In this document: positions 34,817 through 43,339 of the stretch, piece by piece
Layout: each line of letters starts with the position of its first letter
Numbering within the stretch: the first letter of the stretch is position 1
Assembly (NCBI RefSeq): GCF_965208485.1
Contig: NZ_OZ242344.1
Span: 3,720,001-3,784,000, forward strand
Reading direction: 5' to 3'
Origin: Poriferisodalis sp965208485
GTDB lineage: Bacteria; Actinomycetota; Acidimicrobiia; Acidimicrobiales; Poriferisodalaceae
Length of the DNA: 64,000 nucleotides
Made by a program: the position numbers and the translations under genes
Notes under the pieces: model-generated
What the model was told of the DNA's origin: nothing
Seen by the model: only the letters and a program-made list of their open reading frames with translations
Databases searched by the model: none

Positions 34817-35050
34817 ATGCCGGCTCATGGGACATCCACAGCGGAAGCCACCGCAACTGCAGTCCGTGATGGAGAAGGGAACTTGCGGCAACTGACCGAC
34901 GAGGAGCTTGAGCAGGTCGCCGGCGGCCAGACCTACACGGTCACCTTCGAGAATTGCGGCTGCACGATCGACGTCAGCGGGGTCAATTCGCTGCACGAGG
35001 CCATCCAAGAAGCCGAACTGGTGCACCCGCTCTTGCACTCGGGCAACTGA
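34817..35050 (+). CDS. Double-glycine leader precursor peptide 2 (NHLM-exported)
   Basis: A 77-residue precursor transcribed away from the export operon. The leader (1-37) ends LRQLTDEELEQVAGG, nearly the same as precursor 1. The 40-residue core begins QTYTVTFENCGCTIDV and continues SLHEAIQEAELVHPLL, with two cysteines in CGC and no further ones. The core aligns with that of precursor 1 through the beta-like YTV/FSL start, the (S)(L/F)xEA(I/F) helix and AExxH. No modifying enzyme (LanM, YcaO, radical SAM, nitrile-hydratase-like) is encoded nearby. The start ATG 34817 gives a family-like leader. Confidence 0.82.
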   Translation: MPAHGTSTAEATATAVRDGEGNLRQLTDEELEQVAGGQTYTVTFENCGCTIDVSGVNSLHEAIQEAELVHPLLHSGN

Positions 35051-35102
35051 TCCCGTTGCAAGCTGCTGGCTCCTTGGCATGCGCCGAGAAACCCGAAGCC
35101 TT

Positions 35103-35466
35103 ATGCGGCCCGCCGGCGCACGGCGATCGCAGTCGGCGTGCTGGGCATGGCAGCGGCAGCAGGTTCTGGGCTGGTGCCACCGGTCTCAGCGCAGCCGCAC
35201 GCGGCAACTGCTCTGGGCGGATCGTGGCGGGAGAGAGTCCGGATAGTTCGCCCGGCGGCGGAGGGTGCCGGTGCCCTATGACCAGCTGAAGTTCAGGTAC
35301 ACCACGCTGGACCCCTCATGCGGCTCGCTGCTCGGCGTCTCACGCTGCGACGTGGTCGAGATTCCCGCCGGCGCGGTGTGCGGCCATGCGGGCCGATGAC
35401 CCGGCCACCAGCGAGGACGAGAGCCTCAGCGTCAGCACACGGCTGAGACCGCAGCAACGCTGAATC
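35103..35466 (+). pseudogene. Remnant of a CWB2 surface-protein gene
   Basis: 35103-35200 reads, with frame problems, as a signal peptide (RRRTAIAVGVLGMAAAAG). It is followed by the block shared with 25190-25263, then directly by 35266-35466, which matches the last 200 bp of the CWB2 gene (27803-28002) at over 90 percent. An extra base after GAVCG shifts the frame. About 2.5 kb of the middle is missing, so this is an internally deleted copy. The rest of 35051-35683 holds nothing else I can support. Confidence 0.8.
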
Positions 35467-35683
35467 TCTCCCGACGGGTTGCGTGGCGACCCGGCGCATC
35501 CGCGTGCCCCGTGACCCTTGGGCGCTGCTGGTGCTCTCGCCTCGGGCGGGTGCCGCTGCCGTGCTGATGGAGGCACGCTGCTGATGGGGGTGCGCTGCTC
35601 TGCTCGAGGGTGTCTAGTGTTTACAATGTGCCGATGGACATAGCCAGTTCTACGGAGGCCAGCGCAGTGAGCAGGGTGGTGCA

Positions 35684-36820
35684 ATGAGCAGTGCGAGTCG
35701 GCGTTCTGCTGCCGGAGGATCGACGCTGGCGGTGCGCCGCCTGCTTGTGCCCTGTCTCGTTGCGGCCGCACTCGTCGCGGCAGGCTGCAGCGGAGACGAC
35801 GCGTCGTCGGCCGAGCCGACCGTGCCCGTCGTCGAGACCGAAGAGGTCACTGCGGCGCCGAGCGCCGACAGCACCGATGCCAGCGTGCCGCCGCCGCCGC
35901 CGACGAGTGCTGATGACGCCGACAGCACCGATGCCAGCGTGCCGCCGCCGCCGCCGCCGACGAGTGCTGATGATGAGGCCCAGCCTGACGAGCCAGAGGT
36001 CGCTGACGGGGCGCCGCCGAAGTCGGATGCCGCGGCGTACACCCAGTACCTCGTGAGCCAGGCCATCGACCTGTACGAGAACGAGGGACTCGGTGCGCTG
36101 CTCGCCGAAGTCAACAGCCCAGCCGGCATCGACGGCCAGTGGTACGTCTTCGTTGTCGACTCCGACGACACGGTCATCGGCCATTATGACGTTGACCGTT
36201 TGGGGACTGACCTGAACGGCTGGATCGGCACCGATGTCAACGGGTACGTCTTCGGCACCGAGATGCTGACTGCCACCGAGTCCGGCAAATGGGTGCCCTA
36301 CGTGTTCTCGAACCCGGCGAGCGGCACCCTCGGCGACGAAGACTCGTTCGAGTTCAAGAACGCCTGGGTGGTGCGCCACGACGGCCTGCTGTTCGGCTCG
36401 GGCTGGTACGTCGACACCGAGGAGTTCGCGCCTCAGCTCTTCTCGGAAGCGGCCGAGCATTTCCGCAGCGGCGGGCTGGAAGCTTTCCTTGAGTTCTCCA
36501 ACGAGCCCGGAGGCGTCAACACAGGCCTCATACCGCTCGCGGAGTACTACAACCGCACCGACACGCTCGACGGGCTCTTCACGGGAATCGCCGCTGCTCC
36601 CGACGGCACGATCCTGGCCCACATCGATCCCGGGCTCATCGGCACCGACATTGAAGATCTCTTGGGGTCCGCAGTGCGCAATGTCACCGCCGAGGGCGGC
36701 TGGATCACTGCCGACGACAACCCCGAAGGCACCGGCCCCGAGACGATGCGCATGTGGCTGATCGACGTCGACGGGACCCTCATCGGCGGCGGCTGGTACC
36801 GCCTCGCCGAAGGCGGCTGA
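35684..36820 (+). CDS. Lipoprotein with two Cache-like sensor domains
   Basis: A 378-residue lipoprotein. The signal ends in the lipobox VAAGC (Cys about 35). A disordered linker follows (38-110) made of an imperfect duplication of ADSTDASVPPPPPTSADD, with a long proline run. Residues about 115-245 and 250-378 are two copies of a Cache-like fold, recognisable from ALLAEVNSPAGIDGQWYVFVVD and the later repeat around GIAAAPDGTILAHIDPGLIGTD (first residues quoted). Such domains bind small ligands outside the cell. No kinase or chemoreceptor is attached, so it may be a free ligand-binding partner. It precedes the tandem surface-protein genes. Confidence 0.7.
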   Translation: MSSASRRSAAGGSTLAVRRLLVPCLVAAALVAAGCSGDDASSAEPTVPVVETEEVTAAPSADSTDASVPPPPPTSADDADSTDASVPPPPPPTSADDEAQPDEPEVADGAPPKSDAAAYTQYLVSQAIDLYENEGLGALLAEVNSPAGIDGQWYVFVVDSDDTVIGHYDVDRLGTDLNGWIGTDVNGYVFGTEMLTATESGKWVPYVFSNPASGTLGDEDSFEFKNAWVVRHDGLLFGSGWYVDTEEFAPQLFSEAAEHFRSGGLEAFLEFSNEPGGVNTGLIPLAEYYNRTDTLDGLFTGIAAAPDGTILAHIDPGLIGTDIEDLLGSAVRNVTAEGGWITADDNPEGTGPETMRMWLIDVDGTLIGGGWYRLAEGG

Positions 36821-36918
36821 GCCGCAAATGGAGGACAGCCCTGCGCCCGCTCAACCGAGACCGCTCGTACTGCTCACGCCGCGAATCGTCCGCGGCACCA
36901 CCTGAAAGGACAGCCTTC

Positions 36919-39060
36919 ATGAGATCAAGCTGCACATTTCAACCGCAAGGGCCTGTGATTGGATATGACGGTCGCTCGTTGCGAACGCTGCTGGCGCTTC
37001 TTGCAGCGTTCGTTCTCGTGGTGGCGACGGCAGTGAGTCCCGTCGGCGCCCAGGACTCGACCGAACCGCCGTCCGAAGACGCAACAGGCGACAACGCCGA
37101 GGGCGAAGGCTCGGCCGACGGCGACCCTGCTGATGACGATTCAGACCCTGCTGATGACGATTCAGAGACTTCGACAGAGTCGATGCCGCAGCTGACCATC
37201 GGTGGAGGCAACTACCCCGAGGTTCCCAGCGGGTTTTCTGGCGTCTTGGGGCGGTTCCACATTCAGGCTGGTGACGACCCGGCGGATGACGACTCGGCTG
37301 GCGATGATTCTGATGGCGTCGACGACTCGGCTGGCGATGATTCTGATGGCGTCGACGACTCGGCTGGCGATGATTCTGATGGCGTCGACGACTCGGCTGG
37401 CGATGATTCTGATGGCGTCGACTCGGCGGCTGGTGACGACCCGGCGGATGACGACTCGGCTGGCGATGATTCTGATGGCGTCGACGACTCGGCGGCTGGT
37501 GACGACCCGGCTGGCGATGATTCCGACCCGGCCGCTGACGGCTCCGCCGCCGACGACTCTTCTGATGCCTGCACGGATGATGATGGCCCTGCCGATGAGA
37601 TTGAATGGTCGCTGTCCGGCCCTGACAGTGACCTCTTGCAGATCAATAGCAGCGGCGTGCTGTGCTTCGCCGCCCCGCGGTTCGTGCAGTTCGTGGGCGG
37701 AAACGACGCCAACGGCGACGACGTGTTCGAGGTCACTATAGAAGCCAGCCCCAGAGGCGGCCCTTCCGTGTTCACCGATACAAGCGTCACCGTCTTCGGC
37801 GACGGACCTGACGTACTCAGTCTCACGCTCCTACCAGGTGAGTACCAGTCACTGCTTGACGACCAGCGGCTGTTGCCGTTAAATTTTATGCGTGCCGCAT
37901 CCCAACGCACTGTCTACTTCCCCGGCGAAACCATCAGCGCTCTCGTCGAATTCGGTGATTCGGATACTTTGGAAGAGACACCGGTTATCGTCGAGGGAGC
38001 GCCTCAACTGCTGCTCAATGTCGACGGAACTCTACGAATCGCTGAGTACGTCTTAACAAGTGGGCCGACCGTCCGCTTCGAATATACCGTTGTCGACGGC
38101 GACTGGGACTCTAGTGGCGTTTCGATTGACGCCAATTCCCTGCGGCTCAATGGTGGCAGCATCACTGACGGCAGCAGGCTGCACTCGGACGGTCGCATAA
38201 TGCACTCGCCGCTGACGCATTCTCAAGTGTCGGACAGTTTCTCACATACGGTAGCGCATGTGACGCCTTTCAAGATTGTGGGTGACACGGCGTTGACTTT
38301 CTACGCCGGATCCAACTACAACGTAATTGACGATTTCGTCAATTACGATTTTGATGCAAACTACGGCAGGCTGGGAATGCCAAAATCAGAGAATATCCAT
38401 TGGCGCTTGGTAGGTGCCGACGCAGCTGCCAACCGCAACCTCTTCTGGATTTCCCCCTACGGCCACTCTGATGAAAATGCAGAATTTTACTTGTCCCGTG
38501 ACAGTCGGCATGGTGACGTAGAACCCGGCAATTATGCGGTGACCTTAGTTGCAATTTCGGAATATTATCAGTACTACGCAGCGACTCTCGACCTAGTGGT
38601 GACTGTCGTCGCTCCGCCTCCTGAGATCGACCTGATCACCTTCGGCCCGAGCCCTGCAGGCGGCAACTATGCCGTCGGCGACGTCATCACGGTGAATGTC
38701 CGCTTCGACGCCAACGTCACGGTCACGGGCACGCCTCAGATTGCGATGGACATCGGCGGGGTCGAACGCCTGGCCGACTACGACGGCGAAGCATCGCCTG
38801 CGACCGGCAACAATCCCAGTCAGGTCGACTCCCTCCTCGGCAGCGACGGGGCAACGGAACAGGACAGCGAAACAGTGGCCGTGTTCCGTTACACGGTCGT
38901 CGAGGGCGATGCCGACAGCGACGGCGTGATGATTCCCGCGAATTCCCTTGGGCTCAACGGCGGTTCCATCGTCGACGCCGAAGGAACAGAAGCCGACTTG
39001 ACGCACACCGCGGTCCAGGGCGGCGTCGCCCGGAGAGTCGCCACCCCAGGCGGGCTGTAG
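36919..39060 (+). CDS. Surface protein with acidic minisatellite, cadherin-like and SwmB-like domains (paralogue 1)
   Basis: A 713-residue exported protein, first of three tandem paralogues. The signal peptide (about 20-45) ends AVSPVGAQDS. A cadherin-like domain starts VPSGFSGVLG (near 100) and resumes EWSLSGPDSDLLQI (near 233). Between them lies an Asp/Ser/Gly minisatellite of 33-bp units (37291-37422 plus a partial copy). A middle region has two-strand motifs (VFRYTV/FEYTVVDGD). The C-terminus (about 575-713) is SwmB-like, with VTGTPQIAMDIGG and LNGGSIVDAEG. The start ATG 36919 follows an AAAGGA ribosome site; the open frame upstream is unsupported. Probably adhesive or surface-coating. 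Confidence 0.75.
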   Translation: MRSSCTFQPQGPVIGYDGRSLRTLLALLAAFVLVVATAVSPVGAQDSTEPPSEDATGDNAEGEGSADGDPADDDSDPADDDSETSTESMPQLTIGGGNYPEVPSGFSGVLGRFHIQAGDDPADDDSAGDDSDGVDDSAGDDSDGVDDSAGDDSDGVDDSAGDDSDGVDSAAGDDPADDDSAGDDSDGVDDSAAGDDPAGDDSDPAADGSAADDSSDACTDDDGPADEIEWSLSGPDSDLLQINSSGVLCFAAPRFVQFVGGNDANGDDVFEVTIEASPRGGPSVFTDTSVTVFGDGPDVLSLTLLPGEYQSLLDDQRLLPLNFMRAASQRTVYFPGETISALVEFGDSDTLEETPVIVEGAPQLLLNVDGTLRIAEYVLTSGPTVRFEYTVVDGDWDSSGVSIDANSLRLNGGSITDGSRLHSDGRIMHSPLTHSQVSDSFSHTVAHVTPFKIVGDTALTFYAGSNYNVIDDFVNYDFDANYGRLGMPKSENIHWRLVGADAAANRNLFWISPYGHSDENAEFYLSRDSRHGDVEPGNYAVTLVAISEYYQYYAATLDLVVTVVAPPPEIDLITFGPSPAGGNYAVGDVITVNVRFDANVTVTGTPQIAMDIGGVERLADYDGEASPATGNNPSQVDSLLGSDGATEQDSETVAVFRYTVVEGDADSDGVMIPANSLGLNGGSIVDAEGTEADLTHTAVQGGVARRVATPGGL
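37291..37488 (+). repeat. 33-bp acidic minisatellite
   Basis: Four in-frame copies of a 33-bp unit (37291, 37324, 37357, 37390), each encoding DSAGDDSDGVD, followed by a spacer and a fifth partial copy near 37456. Copies are almost identical, so the array is recent or homogenised. Confidence 0.88.
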
Positions 39061-39094
39061 AGCCCCGGTACGTCTGCAAGGAAAGGAAACTGGC

Positions 39095-41023
39095 ATGACG
39101 GCCAAAGACCCAAGTTCAGAGGATCCAGCGCAAAACGAATGCCGGGTACAACGGCCTTCTGTTGGCCTTCTGTTTTTGGCATCCCGGAGGCTGCTGTCGC
39201 TTCTGGCTGTGTTCGTGCTCCTGGCAACGGCAGTGAACCCCGCAGGCGCTCAAGACTCGACCGAGTCGCCGCCCGAGGACTCGGCAGATGACAGCTCCGG
39301 GGGCGGCGGCCCAGCCGACGGCGACTCTGAGACGCAGACAGAGTCGATGCCGCCGCTGGTGATCGGCGGGGGCAACTCCGCTGCCGTTCCCAGCGGGTTT
39401 TCTGGCGTCTTGGGGCGGTTCCACATTGAGGCGGACGACGACTCGGCCGACGGCGGCCCAGCCGACGGCGGTTCAGCAGACGGCGACACGGCCGATGCTG
39501 ACTCAACCGATGCCGACTCCGCTGATGCCGACTCCGCGGATGCCGACTCCGCTGATGCCGACTCCGCGGATGCCGACTCCGCTGACGCCGACTCCGCTGA
39601 CGCCTGCGTGGACGACGACAACGCTGCCGATGAGGTTCAATGGTCGCTGTCCGGCCCCGACAGCGACCTCTTGCAGATCAGCAACAGCGGCGTGCTGTGC
39701 TTCGCCGCCCCGCGGTTCGCGCAATTCGTGGGCGGAAACGACGCCAACGGCGACGACGTGTTCGAGGTCACGGTAGAAGCCAGCACCAGCGCTGGCCGCT
39801 CCGGGTCCGCCGACACAAGTGTAGGCGTCTTCGGCGACGGACCCCGGGTGATCGACATCCATCTGGGTCCTGCGAACCCCGACGAACGCTTGATCCTCCA
39901 GGGTGAACGTTCTGTCTACTATCCCGGCGACACCATCACTGCCGCGGTCGCGTTCGGCTACGGCGACATTCCGATATCAGTTCGTGTCGGGGGTTCACCT
40001 CAGCTGATGCTGAATGTCGGAGGCACACCCCGAGTCGCCGAGTACATTTCCTCGCATAATTCGGATGTCTACTTTCAATACACCGTTGCTGATGACGATG
40101 AAGACGCGAGTGGGGTTTCGATCGACCGCAATTCCCTGCGCCTCAATGGCGGTTCGATAGCCGACGCTTCTGGAGCCAGATCGCCTCTGACACATTTGCG
40201 GGTGCGGAACAGCCCCGATCATGTGGTACAGCCGGTGCCGTTCGAAATTGCAGGTCCGGCGGCGCTGACGGTGTACGGGGGGGACAAATTCGTCCACAAG
40301 TTCGCCCCGTCCGAACCTGCGTTGTTGAGGTGGTTTCTGCTCGGGCCAGACAGCCGGTACTTCCAAGTAGCAGGCGACGGTGTCGCGAACAGTGGCAAGA
40401 CAGTCGAATTGAATTTTGCCAGCCGCCCAGACCACGCCACGCCGCGCGATGCCGACGGTCAGAACGACTATGAGGTGACCCTCATTGCCATTGCGGAAGA
40501 AGACATCGCTGCTGCGGGAGAAGATTTCAGCGGTATCGGCAAATTTGGGGGTTTCGAGGCGACTATTGACCTTGTGGTGACGGTCGTCGCTCCCCCTCCT
40601 GAGATCGTCAATGTCGCTTTCGGTCCGAGTCCTGCAGGCGGCAACTATGCCATCGGCGACGTCATCTCGGTGAACGTCTGGTTCGATACCGCCATCACGG
40701 TCACAGGTACGCCGCAGATCGCACTGGACATCGGCGGGGTCGAACGCTTGGCCGACTACGACAGCGAGCCGGCGGCTGCGACCAGCAGCCCTCTCAGTGA
40801 TGTGGAGCAACTCTTGGCCGATTCCTTTTCCGGCGCAGCGGCTGTGTTCCGCTACACGGTCGTCGAGGGCGATGCCGACAGCGACGGCGTGACGATTGCC
40901 GCGAACTCCCTGCGGCTCAACGGCGGCACGATTGTCAGAGCCGAAGGAACCGCAGCCAACTTGAAGCACACCGCGGTCCAGGGCGGCTCCGGCCAGAGAG
41001 TCGCCACCCCAGGCGGGCTGTAG
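39095..41023 (+). CDS. Surface protein with acidic minisatellite, cadherin-like and SwmB-like domains (paralogue 2)
   Basis: A 642-residue paralogue of the preceding gene, 34 bp downstream and led by AAGGAAAGGAA. The signal peptide lies at about 30-52 (SLLAVFVLLATAVNPAGAQ). The cadherin-like domain has the same split, but the insert is made of 15-bp units encoding DADSA. The insert ends in a Cys (SADACVDDD) that may pair with the Cys in GVLCFAAP. The SwmB-like C-terminus (VTGTPQIALDIGGVERLADYD) and the final RVATPGGL are nearly those of paralogue 1. Likely co-transcribed with its neighbours. Confidence 0.75.
   Translation: MTAKDPSSEDPAQNECRVQRPSVGLLFLASRRLLSLLAVFVLLATAVNPAGAQDSTESPPEDSADDSSGGGGPADGDSETQTESMPPLVIGGGNSAAVPSGFSGVLGRFHIEADDDSADGGPADGGSADGDTADADSTDADSADADSADADSADADSADADSADADSADACVDDDNAADEVQWSLSGPDSDLLQISNSGVLCFAAPRFAQFVGGNDANGDDVFEVTVEASTSAGRSGSADTSVGVFGDGPRVIDIHLGPANPDERLILQGERSVYYPGDTITAAVAFGYGDIPISVRVGGSPQLMLNVGGTPRVAEYISSHNSDVYFQYTVADDDEDASGVSIDRNSLRLNGGSIADASGARSPLTHLRVRNSPDHVVQPVPFEIAGPAALTVYGGDKFVHKFAPSEPALLRWFLLGPDSRYFQVAGDGVANSGKTVELNFASRPDHATPRDADGQNDYEVTLIAIAEEDIAAAGEDFSGIGKFGGFEATIDLVVTVVAPPPEIVNVAFGPSPAGGNYAIGDVISVNVWFDTAITVTGTPQIALDIGGVERLADYDSEPAAATSSPLSDVEQLLADSFSGAAAVFRYTVVEGDADSDGVTIAANSLRLNGGTIVRAEGTAANLKHTAVQGGSGQRVATPGGL
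39491..39605 (+). repeat. 15-bp acidic minisatellite
   Basis: About seven in-frame copies of GATGCCGACTCCGCT (or GCG/GAC variants) encode DADSA repeats. It lies at the same protein position as the unrelated 33-bp array of paralogue 1. Confidence 0.88.
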
Positions 41024-41061
41024 AGCCCCGATAGATCTGGTCCGCAAGCAAGGAAGTTGAC

Positions 41062-43296
41062 ATGGACCGGCCAAAGACCCAATTTCGGAGGCCCCAGGCC
41101 GAAGGGACTGTCGGGCACAACATCTCCCTGACTTCGGTATCCCGGCGGCTGATACAGCTTCTTGCTGTGCTGGTGCTCCTGCTGGCAGCGGCGGTGAGTC
41201 CCGCCGGCGCCCAAGAATCAACCGAATCGCAGCCCGAGGACGCTGGCGGAGAAAGCGCCGTTGACGACCGTGCCCGCACGCTGACGCCATGGCTCCACAG
41301 GGTGAGCGAGTCGGGCACCGAGACGAACCGCACGACAGTGCGGGCTGACTTCATTGTTCGTGTCGCATTTCTTCGCGGCGGGTCAGCAGTGCAAGTGACG
41401 GATTTCGACTTGGACAGTGTCGAAGTGGTCAATGGAACCGTCTTGAGAGCCATCGATCATCATCGCGGCTCGCATATCAAGTTCTTCGAGATTCGACCCG
41501 ACTTCGGCGCCGACTCTGAGACTTTGACGGTGTCGGTTCCGGCAGGGAGTGTGGAGTTCGAAGGCGAGACGAATGAGGCGGGCTCGATTGAGTTTACGAT
41601 TGGCGCCCCGTTGACGGTTACTTGGGAATTGCAGTCTCCCGAGCCGATTGCCGCTGCCGAATTCGATGTTCAACTGCGCCTTTCGCACCCGGTGGTTACT
41701 GCCGCTGATGATGGTACGGCCTTTGAAGCATGGTCGGATATCGACGTCACGGGAGGCTGGATAAGCGATGTTCGGGGCCTGAGCGATCCACAGCTGTACC
41801 ACCTCACGCTACGTCGGACTGATCTCGGCCGAGGGTCGGTAACGCTCCATGTGCCCGCGAAGCGGTTCGTGATACGTCAGGCGAGCCAGGTTCATGAGTG
41901 GAATCAGGAATCGGAAATCCTGACGGTGACGACGCACCCAGTGCCGCTGACGCTCCAAGGGCGCACGTCCTATGCGGTCCCCAGCGGGTTCAGCGGCGAC
42001 GTGGGGTCTTTCAGTGCGACAGGTACCAGCGAGAACGTCGAATGGTCACTGTCCGGTCCTGACAGCGACATGTTGCAGATCAGCAGCGACGGCGAACTGG
42101 GCTTCGCCGCCGCGTACCAGTACTCAGGCGGCGACGACGCCGACGGCGACGATGTGTACGAGGTCACCGTGGAAGCCAGCACGAGCGGCGGCCGCTCCGG
42201 GTCTGCCGACGCAACCGTCACGGTCCAAGGCGACGGGCCTGCGGTGCTTGGCCTCGATTTCCGCCTAGCTGGAGGCCCTGTGTTCTACCCCGGTGACACC
42301 ATCCGCGTCAGGGTCCACTTCGGCGACCCCGCGGCTCCGCAATGGGCTCAGCTCGAAGAGCCAGTGGTGGTCGATGGTGCACCTCAGTTGCTGCTCAACG
42401 TCGGTGGCACTGCACGAACCGCCGAATTTCTCTCCGCACGCGGGCCATATGTATTTTTCGAATACACCGTTGTCGACGGCGATGAGGACAATAACGGCGT
42501 CTCGATTGACTCCACTTCCCTGCGGCTCAACGGAGGCTCAATCACTGACAGACGGGGAAGGCACTCGCCGCTGACGCACGGCCCAGTGACGGACAGTGCC
42601 CCACACCTGGTTCAGCCGCCGCCTTTCGAGATACTGGGCTCGTCATCGGCGACGGTCTACACCGGAACCGACGAGTCAGTCGGCACCTTCAGCGTTACGG
42701 AGTACGGCGCGTATGTGTCTTGGTCCTTGGAAGGCGCAGACAAGGACGACTTTCGACTCACCGACGTCGATGATGGGGTTTCACTGGAGTTCGCCAGCCA
42801 GCCGCATCACGCCGAGCCACTCGACGCTGACGGTGACAGCGACTACGAGGTGACCATCGTTGCCATGTCGCAAGTCTTCGAGGGTTACGAAGCGACGCTC
42901 GACGTTGTGGTGACCGTTTCGGCAGCTCCTCCCAGGATCCAGAGTGTCGAGTTCAGTTCGAGTCGCGCCGGCGGCAACTATTTCGTCGGCGATGTCATCA
43001 CGGTGAATGTCCGATTCGATTCCGGTGTCACGGTGACGGGCACCCCGCAGATTGCGCTGGACATCGGCGGAGTCGAACGCTTGGCCGACTACGCAGGCAG
43101 CGACGGAGCAACGGCCGTGTTCCGCTACACGATCGTCCAAGGCGACTCCGACAGCGACGGCGTGACGATTCCCGCTAACTCTCTGCAGCTCAATGGCGGC
43201 ACGATCGTCAACGCCGACGGAACCGCAGCCAAGTTGAAGCACAGCGCGGTCGAAGGCGGCTCCTCTCAGAGGGTCGCCGCTCCAGGCGGGCTGTAG
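41062..43296 (+). CDS. Surface protein with cadherin-like and SwmB-like domains, no minisatellite (paralogue 3)
   Basis: A 744-residue paralogue, 38 bp behind paralogue 2, with an AAGGAAG ribosome site. It has a signal peptide (about 28-52, ending AVSPAGAQES). It differs from its siblings by an extra N-terminal beta domain (about 75-290, FIVRVAFLRGGSAVQVTDFD) resembling a bacterial Ig fold. The cadherin-like domain then runs without interruption (VPSGFSGDVGSFSATG to VEWSLSGPDSDMLQI, about 310-335). The SwmB-like C-terminus (VTGTPQIALDIGGVERLADY) is shared. The direct comparison shows that the acidic arrays of paralogues 1 and 2 are insertions in a loop. Confidence 0.75.
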   Translation: MDRPKTQFRRPQAEGTVGHNISLTSVSRRLIQLLAVLVLLLAAAVSPAGAQESTESQPEDAGGESAVDDRARTLTPWLHRVSESGTETNRTTVRADFIVRVAFLRGGSAVQVTDFDLDSVEVVNGTVLRAIDHHRGSHIKFFEIRPDFGADSETLTVSVPAGSVEFEGETNEAGSIEFTIGAPLTVTWELQSPEPIAAAEFDVQLRLSHPVVTAADDGTAFEAWSDIDVTGGWISDVRGLSDPQLYHLTLRRTDLGRGSVTLHVPAKRFVIRQASQVHEWNQESEILTVTTHPVPLTLQGRTSYAVPSGFSGDVGSFSATGTSENVEWSLSGPDSDMLQISSDGELGFAAAYQYSGGDDADGDDVYEVTVEASTSGGRSGSADATVTVQGDGPAVLGLDFRLAGGPVFYPGDTIRVRVHFGDPAAPQWAQLEEPVVVDGAPQLLLNVGGTARTAEFLSARGPYVFFEYTVVDGDEDNNGVSIDSTSLRLNGGSITDRRGRHSPLTHGPVTDSAPHLVQPPPFEILGSSSATVYTGTDESVGTFSVTEYGAYVSWSLEGADKDDFRLTDVDDGVSLEFASQPHHAEPLDADGDSDYEVTIVAMSQVFEGYEATLDVVVTVSAAPPRIQSVEFSSSRAGGNYFVGDVITVNVRFDSGVTVTGTPQIALDIGGVERLADYAGSDGATAVFRYTIVQGDSDSDGVTIPANSLQLNGGTIVNADGTAAKLKHSAVEGGSSQRVAAPGGL

Positions 43297-43339
43297 GCCC
43301 CGACAGGTCACCGAGAACTACCGAGAAAGCGAAGTCGGC

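Noticed and set aside
37291..37488. Regular 33-bp repeats considered as CRISPR
   Set aside because: Units are contiguous without unique spacers and remain in frame in a secreted protein.
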